64,000 nt of DNA from Paracyclopina nana. Lineage: Eukaryota; Arthropoda; Copepoda; Cyclopoida; Cyclopettidae. Position 1 is the first letter of the stretch; each line of letters starts with the position of its first letter. The notes beneath the pieces were generated by a model. It worked only from the letters and a program-made list of their open reading frames with translations. It was not told the DNA's origin and did not search any database. The stretch covers positions 15,140,501 to 15,204,500 of the forward strand of contig JAGUCH010000002.1 of the NCBI GenBank assembly GCA_019096065.1, given 5' to 3'. A program made the position numbers and the translations under genes. Shown here piece by piece: positions 42,958-52,972 of the stretch.

Positions 42958-45140
42958 CTACAATTCAACAGAGCTAACTCGTCGGACCGCTGGAATGAGA
43001 CCAAGATTCATGTATTGTGGATTTTCCACTATCCTCTGGAAGGTGGCCATGAATTGGTTGGCAATGTTTTCATCAATAAATCTTCTGTCAAAGGACAAAG
43101 TGGCCCTCATGGCTGTATAAGGTTTTCCAGAGTCTGCGTCGATTTCAGTACTTCCAGCCCCTACGGCCATGATAGCCCCTTGAGGGGGGTTGATAATGGC
43201 TGTGAACTCTTTGATGCCCATCATGCCCAAATTGGAAATTGTGAAGGTGCCACCTTGAAACTCTTGCAGTTGAAGCTTTCCATCACGTGCTCGTAGTGCA
43301 AGGTCTTTCGTGGCACTCGAGATCTCAGGAAGGCTTTTGTTCACAACATCTTTAACAATAGGAGTGATGAGTCCATTGGGAGTTGCTACAGCTATGGAGA
43401 TATCCACATTAGGCATAAATTGGTAGTCATCCTCTCCGACCACATTTATGTTGACTTCAGGAACCATTTGCAAGGCAGTGGCCGCAGCCTTCACAACCAA
43501 GTCGTTGAGAGAAATCTTTATTCCGCTACCTAAGAAGTCCTTTCTTATGGCATTGAGACTATCAATGTTGCATTCAGCAGTGGAATAGCCATGAGGCGAG
43601 GTATTTTTGGATTGGCTCAACCTCTTGGCAATCACTGTTCTCATTGAGGTCAAGGGGATGTCAGTGTACCTGAGGTTTTGAGCTGATGAGCCCACTGATG
43701 CTGGCTTACTGGCAGCTTTCTTGGGCGCAGGAGCTGACACAGGCTTGGAAGTGATCTTGAGAGGTGTCAGCTTGTGCTCAGTCACATACTGCATGATGTC
43801 ACTTTTAAGCAAGCCTTTGGGGCCTGTAGGTGTTATTTTTGAGGGGTCAATGCCATACAACGCACTGAGGAGCATGACAGCAGGGCCTGCTCTTGGAACG
43901 GGGGCCACATGGGACTCGGTCACTTCTTTAGCCTCCGCTTTGACTGGCTTGGATGCCTGCACTGCCTGAGCGGGGGCATCATCATCTTCAGCAGGAATTT
44001 GCACATCTTTCCAGTCCTCTCCTTCGTTCACCATGAGGGCAATCAAGTTGTTGACTTTAACACCGGATTCACCTTCAGCAACTAGAATCTTGGCTAGTAT
44101 GGCATCATCGTCCCATTCCATAGCCACAACAGCTTTGTCAGTTTGAATTTCACAAATGACATCACCAGCATTTATCTTTTCGCCCTCCTTGACGTTCCAT
44201 TTGACTATGGTTCCCTCTGTCATGGTGGGTGATAGTGAGGGCATTTTCACTTCAATTCCCGGGGTCGAGCCTCCAGATGCAGCCTTTTTGGCCTTTTTCG
44301 GAGCCTCGGCAACTTGTGTGGCGCCGGGAATCTGCACATCCTTCCAATCCTCTCCCTCTGCAACTGTGAGTGCAATCAAAGTGTTGACCTACAGAGGGTA
44401 ATGAAGGTAACTTAAAAATGAAGAGCATTGGTAAAAGTAATGATCATACTTCGATTCCAGAGGAGCCTTCAGGGACAAGGATTTTGGCCAGAATTCCATC
44501 ATCATCCCATTCCATAGAGACAACAGCTTTATCTGTCTGGATTTCGCACAAGATGTCACCAGCGCTAATTGCCTCACCCTCTTTTTTGCACCATTTGACA
44601 ATCGTGCCCTCTGTCATGGTGGGCGACAAGGAGGGCATTTTGACCTCAACTCCAGGAGTGGAACCTCCACCAATGGTCTGTTGACTTGAAGGCTCGGACC
44701 TGACGCTTTCATCAGCAGACTTGTCACTTACTTCTACGTTCCTCCAGTCTTCGCCATCCTCAGCCAAAACTGCAATCAACGTGCCCACCTGGATGGTGCC
44801 AGAATCTTGGTTTTTCACGATTTTGGCCAAGGTTCCGTCGTCGTCGACTTCCAGAGCAACAACAGCTTTGTCAGTTTGAATTTCACACACGACATCACCA
44901 GCGCTGACAGGGTCTCCTTCGTTCTTCATCCATTTCACAATTGTACCTTCTGTCATGGTGGGAGACAAGGAGGGCATTTTCACCTAAAAGTTGAACTTTA
45001 TAATTTATGCTCCTTTTGTGATGACCCAAACTTGGAATTACCTCGATGGCATGCAAGGCTGCAGCAGTGTGAAGTCGGTTCAGTGAAAAGGCCGTTGAGG
45101 TCGCCTTTTTGGCCGCTGAGGCCACCAGCCGGCTCAACAT
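42958..45140 (-). CDS. pyruvate dehydrogenase E3-binding protein (PDHX-like), three lipoyl domains
   Basis: Mitochondrial core component that anchors dihydrolipoamide dehydrogenase in the PDH complex. Exons 45042-45140, 44450-44983 and 42958-44388 give about 687 aa. The N-terminus [20 protein letters not shown] is a mitochondrial presequence. Three lipoyl domains follow, each with [18 protein letters not shown] and the lipoylation site [10 protein letters not shown] peripheral subunit-binding domain comes next ([19 protein letters not shown]), then an acyltransferase-fold domain ([38 protein letters not shown]). The E2 active-site motif DHRxxDG reads DRRFIDE, lacking His and Gly, so transacetylase activity is not expected. 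That is the E3BP state, though vertebrate PDHX has one lipoyl domain. Divergent E2 with lost activity is the alternative. Confidence 0.85.
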
Positions 45141-45795
45141 GGCGCCACTTCAATGTCAGAAAGATAGAAAAGTGACTTTTGAAGTTCTGCTTCAAAAGCA
45201 AAATATCAGTGAACACAAAACAAATCATAAATAGCCTCTAGCTGAAAATTAGTATAAGTTCTTGAGAACAAAGTAAGAAATTAGTGCTAAAATAACTTTC
45301 GATTCTTCATGCTGATATTTTTGATTGCACATTTTTGTAGCGGTGTGGCATTTCAGAAAACAGCAGGATTTATGGTGTCTTTTCAGTTTTCAGAGTTTGC
45401 CCTAAAAATTACCATTAGCCTCTATTCGCCATTAGCTTTCGATCCGTTAAGCTCAATCCACAAAATGATATGTCTATCAAAAAGGAAACTTTGTTAGGGT
45501 ATGTAAAACATAAGGAAATGAAATCTGCTCCTTGAATTCGATGCAATTATGAATTAATAACCCATGGAATATCGAATGATCAGTTAGAAGTTCGTACATC
45601 AACATTAAAATAAATAAATTATTATGCCTTAGAATATGCTGGCCGCTCCGTATGCATGTTACGTAAATAAACAATTGCGATAGCATTGGAAACTTTCCTT
45701 TACAAAACTTTTGAAAAGTATTGAAAGAAAGTTCGTCAAAACATCACTCGTTAATCTTTGCCGCTACTGATATCACTTTTCATTTTTTGGAAATA
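45141..45795. promoter_or_regulatory. divergent promoter region, PDHX-like / COX17
   Basis: 655 bases between two head-to-head nuclear genes for mitochondrial proteins. No TATA box or repeat is evident. Short open frames here show no coding character. Confidence 0.45.
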
Positions 45796-45972
45796 ATGCC
45801 AGAAGAAATTAAACCTGTTAGTGAGGAGAAAAAGCCCTTGAAACCCTGCTGTGCTTGTCCCGAGACCAAAAAGGCACGAGATGAGTGCATAATTGAGAAC
45901 GGTGAAGAGAACTGCCAGCCTTTAATTGAAGCTCATCTGAAGTGCATGAGAGACCTGGGATTCAAAATCTAA
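45796..45972 (+). CDS. COX17: COX17 mitochondrial copper chaperone
   Basis: Carries Cu(I) to SCO1 and COX11 for cytochrome c oxidase assembly in the intermembrane space. Intronless, 58 aa. The copper site [16 protein letters not shown] and the twin CX9C motif (C-x9-[12 protein letters not shown]; then [11 protein letters not shown]) are complete, and the end MRDLGFKI is almost identical to the animal consensus. The stop codon is followed after 3 bases by the start codon of the next gene, so it is the first cistron of a dicistronic unit. Confidence 0.97.
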   Translation: MPEEIKPVSEEKKPLKPCCACPETKKARDECIIENGEENCQPLIEAHLKCMRDLGFKI

Positions 45973-45975
45973 ATT

Positions 45976-46313
45976 ATGGCTGAAGCTAAAAACAATGTGA
46001 GTAATTCTTTACTAAACTCATGTCAAGCCGTCATTTTACACTTTTTCAAAATTATTTGCAGAATCCGTGCTTTGCCGAGAGCCAAGCATCGCTTCAATGT
46101 CTGAGTGAAAACAGCTATGACAACTCGTCCGATTCGAAATGCCAGCTTTTTTTTGAGAACTACAAGAGGTGCAAGACTTTCTGGCACGAGGTCACAGTTG
46201 CCCGACGAAAGGCAGGTCATCAACCTTGGATGCCGGAAAAGAAGGACTGGCCAGCATACCTCGAAAAGTTCAAACAGACACGAAAAGTTCCTGCGACAAT
46301 TGATGACGATTGA
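45976..46313 (+). CDS. CHCHD7: CHCHD7/COX23-like twin CX9C protein
   Basis: Intermembrane-space protein linked to cytochrome c oxidase assembly and copper homeostasis (Cox23 in yeast). Exons 45976-45996 and 46062-46313 join to 90 aa. MAEAKNNNPCFAESQASLQC gives the first C-x9-C, and CQLFFENYKRC the second. KTFWHEVTVARRKAG and MPEKKDWPAYLEKF match CHCHD7/Cox23. Its ATG lies 3 bases after the COX17 stop, so no separate promoter can fit. It must be translated from a shared mRNA by re-initiation or leaky scanning, or from an internally started or alternatively processed transcript. Confidence 0.92.
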
Positions 46314-46518
46314 GTTTGTTACGCTCGTTGAAGACTGCAGTCATGAATACATAGTCAATTTGACGATTTGTGTCGTCACACGAATTTCATACTAATCAAC
46401 TTTTATTCTGAAGAAGGACTGATGGAGTTTTCATAATTTTGATATATTTAAACTTCCCAGTTTTAAAGCAAGCCATTTTTGGTTTAGTTTTCACAGACCT
46501 GAAGTAGGAAAATCATTT

Positions 46519-47693
46519 TCAACGCCAACGACTATAGAAAGGAAAGGCAAATCCTTGATACTCGCACGTTTCATCATCATCATCATCCTCGTCGTAGTTT
46601 TCATTTTCGTAGTTTTCATCGTCGAAGTCTTCGTCAGAAGAGTCATCACTGACTTCGATTCCATGATCTTCCTCGACGTGCTCTTCGTCATGATCAACCT
46701 TTTTGATGTCATCGAATCCCAAGGCCCTTGCCTTCTTTTCCAACTTGCTAGCTTGGCATCTCAAAATCTGGAATTTACACTTGCAAACGCCTTTGCGGTC
46801 CATCCTAACAGCCATTTTGCGCAACTCAAGAGCTTCTTCGGCCAAAGCCTTGCCATCTTTCTCAACGTCAAAGACAGAATTGGGAATTTTGACACCATAC
46901 TTCAGAGCCTCTGAAACAAGCCCTGAAACATACGGATACCGGTGGAAAGATGGAAAGATGGTGGAAAGAGCCAATCCTTTTCGATAAAAATTAATTAATA
47001 ACACTTTTTCAAGGAGTATTGACTGTTTTTCAAAAAGTACATACTTTCAGCGAGCATTAACTTAATTTTCAATAAATAATTACTTTCAATAAAAGTACCT
47101 ACTTATTATCAATTAGTACTTATTATAATAAATTATTACTAACTTATTCAAAAAGTGAAGGGCCAACATTTTTCAATAAAAATTAATTAAAAACACTTTT
47201 TTCAAGGAGTATTTGACTGTTTTTCAAAAAGTACCAACTTTCAGCGAGCATTATCTTAATTTTCAATAGTAAGTGCTTACTTATTTTCAATTAGTGCTAA
47301 TTATAATAAATTAGTACTAACTTATTTTCGTTAAGTACAAATGTTTTCAATAAGTACTAAAACTGCTTTCTAAAAGCATTGACATGTTTTCAAAAAGCAC
47401 TTACTCTTTTTCTCCACGTCAAACGAACCGAGTTTTCCATTCAAGAGGTAGAATCGGATTTGCTTGAACAATTTGGGGCATCGATTTGGATAGGCCACCG
47501 GATCTTGCCTTGACAAGGCTTTGAACAAGGACGACGATTTGGCGAGTCGTTCTCCGGAAAGAACACCTTTCTTTATGTAGTAGTCTCCAAACTTGGACGG
47601 ATCCATGTCTTTCTCGCAACCTGGCTTGACAAGCCTAAAATGGAACGTGATGCCGCCAACAATTACGCTGGTCTTGGTCGTTGAGTTTTTCAT
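46519..47693 (-). CDS. unknown protein with very acidic C-terminus
   Basis: Exons 47405-47693 and 46519-46922 give about 230 aa. The N-terminal half starts MKNSTTKTSVIVGG and contains FHFRLVKPGCEKDMDPSKFG and PNRCPKLFKQIRFYLL, which suggest a compact domain. The second half has DRKGVCKCKFQILRCQASK, then an acidic, disordered tail (DDSSDEDFDDENYENENYDE type) ending FAFPFYSRWR. No signal peptide and no domain I recognise. The intron (46923-47404) contains a tandem duplication. Convergent with CHCHD7, 205 bases apart. Confidence 0.55.
46979..47345. repeat. tandem duplication of a ~190-bp AT-rich unit
   Basis: Two direct copies, about 46979-47169 and 47170-47345, share AAAAATTAATTAA, TTTTTCAAGGAGTATT, GACTGTTTTTCAAAAAGTAC and CTTTCAGCGAGCATTA in the same order. 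The pair fills most of the intron of the acidic-protein gene. Confidence 0.7.
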
Positions 47694-49216
47694 TGTAACG
47701 GTTCTCTCGACTCGCTCTAATGAAATTACTTAATGAGATGGTGAGAATTGACTATCAGAGTCCTAAGATGAAAATGGAATGAATGATGGTTGAGTCTTGA
47801 ATCATCAATATTCTTATAGTGAATTAAAGCGCTGGATGTACGTAGTTCACACGCTGCCTTTAGTGCCTTAGGAATAAGAACGGTTAATCAATTTGAAGTG
47901 GAAATCTTGACCGGCCAGCCTGCTGGGGCGTCACAAAAACAGAAATTTACATCATAAAAAATTTTCATTTTTGTATAGTCTTGAAAAATATCCAAATATC
48001 ATTTAGTTAAAAAATATTTTTTTTCAGTGGTAATTTTCATTTTTTGTTAGTCCTTTGGGATGAGCTCGATTTTATAGAACTGCTGATTGACTTAGTTGAG
48101 GCTTTGCAATTTGTAAAGCATTTTATCCTTAAAATGTGAGTAAAAACTAAAACAAAGGAGCAGTGCCATTCTAGAACTAACAATATAACAGAAAATTCAA
48201 TGTAAAGTGAAAAGTAAAGTCACTTTCTTAAGTTATTCTTTTGCTAAAAGCCTTAAAAATATAAGCACAAAGATGGTTTCCACTTATACCATAGCTACTT
48301 TGAGCGCACGCTTCCTCAAAAACCGAGATCGTCCGTTCTTATTCTCTAGTGAGTGACGTCACTGACTAACACGTACATACAGGTCTTTAGTGAATCGAAA
48401 ATCCTGATCAAACGCGATTCTTCTGCATTGCTGACTTGCTGTCTCCTGATCGGAAATAATCGGAATGATAGCTTAGAACTGATACGAAACCTGTTAATCT
48501 CGAGCGCTCATCGAAATGATGAGTCGAGTTGGAATTTTTGTGGCTCCAATTTGTAAAATGCTATTTTTAATGAGGGCCTCTCACTTTTTGACAACTCAGA
48601 AGTCAAATATGTTTGTTTTTTAATTTTCGCTTGATCAATCTTTTTTCCAATTTAATTTTTTTCGATCGAACTAAGGCAGAGAAGCCTTTTTGTTCAAGCC
48701 GAAATATTGGTTCGAAGTTTCATCAAGCCGAGCCAAATCTTGGACCTACCGCTATAATCTGTTACTCGCCGTCTCTGAAGCCATAGCTAAGATGAGAAAA
48801 TGAATCTTTTAAATACTAATTTTATTCTATTTCTTTTCCCTAAAACTTGACGAATTTATTTTACATCTTTAAAAGATTCTTAAAACCTTTAAGATCAGAC
48901 ATCGGACAGATTTGGCCGAAACTATAACGAAATGTCGGCTTTACTTCTCAACTGATCAAGCATTTGAAAAATGGTGCACTATTTGAAAAAAGAATAACTA
49001 GAGAATAAGGATTCGCTTTTAAATTACCGCACCGAGAGCCAATTTGACAACTTTCTTTTTCTGTCGCCGAAATCGCCAAAAATGTAAACAAATCTGTTTC
49101 GGGTTAACGAACCGAAGTGAAGCGAAGATAAAAAAGGCTTCTTCGAAGGAAAACGGAACGAAAGAAGGCAAATAATCATGGATTCATAGCAATTAGTCCA
49201 GGCTCGAAACAATCTC
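47694..49216. other. intergenic region, nothing recognised
   Basis: 1.5 kb of AT-rich sequence between divergent genes. A palindromic CRE-like TGACGTCA lies at 48354-48361, about 860 bases before DCAF7. I find no coding frame, TIR or RNA gene. Confidence 0.5.
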
Positions 49217-50421
49217 ATGATTCCTGGAAACATGGCGACTTCGAGCGCAAGTGGGGGCAGTTCCAGTGGTGGAGGCGGCGGGGGCGTCAAGCGCAAAGAA
49301 ATCTACAAGTACGAGGCTCCTTGGACCGTGTTTAGCATGAACTGGTCAGTGAGGCCGGACAAACGATTTCGACTGGCATTGGGCTCTTTTGTTGAGGAGT
49401 ACAACAATAAAGTACAGATTGTCAGCTTGGACGAGAATGCCTCCGAATTTGCTGCCAAATCCACATTTGACCACCCGTACCCCACGACGAAAATCATGTG
49501 GATTCCAGACACGAAGGGGACCTATCCTGATTTGCTAGCCACGTCTGGCGACTACTTGAGGGTGTGGAGGGCTGGCGAGCCGGAGACAAGACAGGAGTGT
49601 CTGCTGAACAACAATAAAAATTCTGACTTCTGCGCTCCCCTCACCTCGTTTGATTGGAACGAAGTGGATCCCAACTTACTGGGAACGTCGAGCATTGACA
49701 CGACCTGCACCATTTGGGGCCTTGAGACCGGCCAAGTTCTTGGCAGGGTCAACATGGTGTCGGGTCATGTGAAAACTCAACTGATTGCTCATGACAAGGA
49801 GGTGTATGATATAGCTTTTAGCAAAGCGGGTGGAGGCCGCGACATGTTTGCTTCAGTTGGAGCTGATGGTAATCTTACAGTTTTTTTTGTTATTTCGCTA
49901 CCTAATGACATCCTTTTCTATATTCTATAGGGTCAGTGAGAATGTTTGATTTGCGGCACCTGGAACACTCCACCATCATTTATGAAGATCCCCAACATAC
50001 CCCCTTGTTGCGACTGGCTTGGAATAAGCAAGACCCGAATTACCTGGCCACAGTTGCAATGGATGCTTGTGAAGTTATCATACTTGATGTACGAGTTCCC
50101 TGCACTCCTGTTGCAAGGCTCAACAACCACAAAGCTTGTGTCAACGGCATCGCCTGGGCGCCTCACTCATCTTGCCATATTTGCACCGCAGGTAACAAAC
50201 AGATAAAAAAATCCTTAAGCAATGATTCTTCAGCTCGTGTTGTAGGTGATGACCATCAAGCTCTCATATGGGACATTCAGCAAATGCCCAGGCCAATCGA
50301 GGACCCGATATTAGCCTACAACGCAGCTGAGGGTGAAATCAACCAGATTCAGTGGGGAGCCACTCAACCGGACTGGATCGCCATTTGCTACAACAAGAAT
50401 CTCGAGATTCTCAGGGTGTGA
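49217..50421 (+). CDS. DCAF7: DCAF7 (WDR68) WD40 protein
   Basis: WD40 scaffold that binds DYRK1/HIPK kinases and DDB1-CUL4 ligases. Exons 49217-49868, 49931-50191 and 50246-50421 give about 362 aa, or 357 from the second ATG at 49232. Conservation is near-complete across animals: [96 protein letters not shown] and the end [13 protein letters not shown]. The N-terminal Ser/Gly run ([15 protein letters not shown]) replaces the short vertebrate leader. Tail to tail with the triple-repeat secreted gene, 127 bases apart. Confidence 0.97.
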
Positions 50422-50548
50422 ACTGTGAAGCCACCACCAAATCACACGTTCGTATCATTTGACTAGATTTTATTCCCAAAGCAAAGGATTGATTTTTTGC
50501 TCTCTTCCTCTCATTTTCTACCACTACACATATATACCCGCATGACTT

Positions 50549-52005
50549 TTAATAATAAAATGTACAAGAGATCGACAACGTTGTGTCTATTGCCCATTTT
50601 TGGCCATCCCATACCCTGAACCCTCCCAAAGTGTTGGCATCGGTCAAGCACATATTCAAAGGGAACGCTTTTTCCACGCTGCCTGATATGATGGCTTTGT
50701 AGCTTGGGTCTCCCAATTGCCCCGAAATTCGCCACTCCATACCTGAGTTGGGTCCCCAGTCGTGCAAGTAGATGAGGTATTTCCCTCTATTTTGCCTGTA
50801 CACCCTCCGACCAGAGACCTGATACTGGCTGTCAAGCTGGTAGGAGCCCATTAAGTGGGGGTAATATTGAGCTGCGATTGAATTCGAGGTCACTTCGATT
50901 GTTGGGCAACACTGTTGCGATTTCGCTGCGTCGAAGCACTCGATTCTCAAAGAGTTATCTTCCTTCCACCCTCTGGCCTCGTCCATCACATGGTGAGGAA
51001 ACTTTGTGTACACTGTGAATTGAGCCATGTCAGTGACACACGTCCTATGACCGGAGATTTTCTCCGACTCAATAGCATGGCTTTCTTGCGTGTAATTTGT
51101 GCCAATGAACCTACAAAATACTGTAAAGTAATCATGCTATATCGAATGTGTTCTATGTCTACCATTTGTCTACCCCAACTTCATTTCTCCACGCATATAG
51201 GTTACTTCCCGGTCCATTTGAGTTGATTTGCTCATAGACCAATTGCCCATTCATCCTTCCTACTGCTTTGTAGTAGCCCATTCGGTGCTTTTGATGCTGC
51301 ATGGACAAAGAGTTGACATTGGCACTAGCAACACGAACCATTTCGCAGCAGCCATCGATGATTTCTTCCAACCTGTCGACTGAGCATGCAATCTCAAAAG
51401 TGTCATCATCGAGGAACCTTTTGCCATCCCAGACCTTGAACGGAGACCTATGAGGTCCATAATTTCTTCTGTCCACACCGACCTCGAGTGGACATTTGGA
51501 TTGGTGCTCTTTGGCAGGAGGAGGGTAGAACACGATGGGTCTGCTAAAAAAGCTGGCAGTAATTGTTCTAGGCTGGTCGTTTCTTTCCTTGACCACTTTT
51601 CGTGGCCATGACACTTTGAAGGTGGTTTTGGTGTAATCCTCGCCAATAACCCACGTGGGCCCTATTAATTAAAGGAAAATAAGCAATGGCTTTTCCGCCA
51701 AATGGATCGAGTGCATTTCGCGGAATATTACGCTTACCATGCTTGAGATTTATTGGAAAAATGAAGCTTGCAGGATTGGTGAGGTGCCTATAAATTGAGT
51801 CTTTGACCAGCCTGTAAGATCCCAGAAGTTGAGGGTGGAATTGTGCCGCAAATCCTGCCGATGACACCTTGATCACTTCGCAACAGGCTGCATCTTTCGC
51901 AGCCTTGTTTCTCCGCCGCTGACACTCGGCTTCATTAATTAGAAGCGCAAAAATGTAGACGCAGTAATAAATCAGGAGGAGAATGCGTCGTTTTCCAACC
52001 ACCAT
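50549..52005 (-). CDS. secreted protein with three copies of an uncharacterised Cys/Tyr-rich domain
   Basis: Exons 51738-52005, 51163-51661 and 50549-51110 give about 442 aa. MVVGKRRILLLIYYCVYIFA is a signal peptide. Three repeats of about 130 aa begin CCEVIKVSS, CCEMVRVAS and CCPTIEVTS. Each has Q....MG.Y (QLLGSYRLV; HRMGYYKAV; HLMGSYQLD), an aromatic middle with W-I/F-I-G (WVIGEDY; WFIGTNY; WRISGQL), a CP or CL cysteine, and in repeats 1 and 3 a C-terminal KVWDGKRFLDDDTFEIAC or RVWDGQKWAIDTTLSISC. Similar domains are, as far as I recall, scattered in invertebrate extracellular proteins without a settled function. Repeat 2 is cut short and runs into a linker. Confidence 0.7.
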
Positions 52006-52972
52006 GATCGTGTATATGTGTGTGCAAAGTGGATGGCACAATTAACCGAACTGCGGCCGTTCATTTCCAAAAAAAAGTGTCGCAATGTGTAATTCAATCA
52101 CGTCATAGTTCCGCACTTCACGCCCTCGGTAGTGACCTTTTATGCCATTTTTTAATGCACATGTGACGTATGCTCGCATATATGAATTCGCAATAATTGG
52201 GGTTGAGCAATGATACTCTAAAAATGGCTCTACATAAGAGCAATGTGTTTATTCATTTTAAATAAAATACAAATGCAGTACAAAATCTAGATTTCCCTTG
52301 ATGATAATGCAACATTTGAACTAATATAAGAGGCATATGATCACGGAAGCGTTAATCGTGTCCGTGCAGCGTCTCGCCTAGATTACCTTCAGATTATCAT
52401 CGCACTTCAAATATTTCTTGAAAAACCAAAAAAATATGACGAGAGGCTCAAAGTGTGACAGATGAAGTCCGTTCTTTTGCATATAGCCAGGTGTGAGCTC
52501 ATCGGGCAAAGCCACTAAAAACCCAGTACGCGCAGCCAGCCCATAAAACACCCACGCAAAATCCAATGCAGGATATTTTTAAGATGTTCTTATAAAAATG
52601 AATAGTGCAAACATTAAGTACTTATGTAAATGCGCATTCTTTTTAGAGTTAATGCATGGTGACTTGAGAAAAACGATGTGACTGTGTTTTCGGTGGTTCC
52701 GCGCGCGCATGCACGGACTCCGCATAGAGCTTTGGTACCATATAGCAGAACGTAACCATTAGCCAACAAGTTGGTGGCCAAAGCAAAGACAGGATTTTCG
52801 GGAAATTCTGGGGGAAAGTGATCATTCAAAGGTCAGCAATTGAACAGATTGTCAGAGTTGCACCATTGCTCACCCCCGGCTCCGCTCAAAAGTGGCAATT
52901 TTCGCATTGCATACTGAATAAAGGCCACGATTAAGCCCAGGTGCGCGCATATATTGGCCATATCATCGCAAG
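52006..52972. other. intergenic region, divergent promoters
   Basis: About 970 bases between the triple-repeat gene (-) and hillarin (+). Contains a GC-alternating tract, CGCGCGCATGC, near 52700. No coding frame with support; no repeat recognised. Confidence 0.45.

Noticed and set aside
42958-45140. Catalytic E2 (DLAT) as identity of the lipoyl gene
   Set aside because: Initially suggested by the lipoyl domains, but the active-site His and following Gly are replaced (DRRFIDE), so the E3-binding-protein reading is better supported.
48354-48361. CRE site TGACGTCA as a DCAF7 enhancer
   Set aside because: A single 8-bp palindrome 860 bases from the gene has no support beyond chance.
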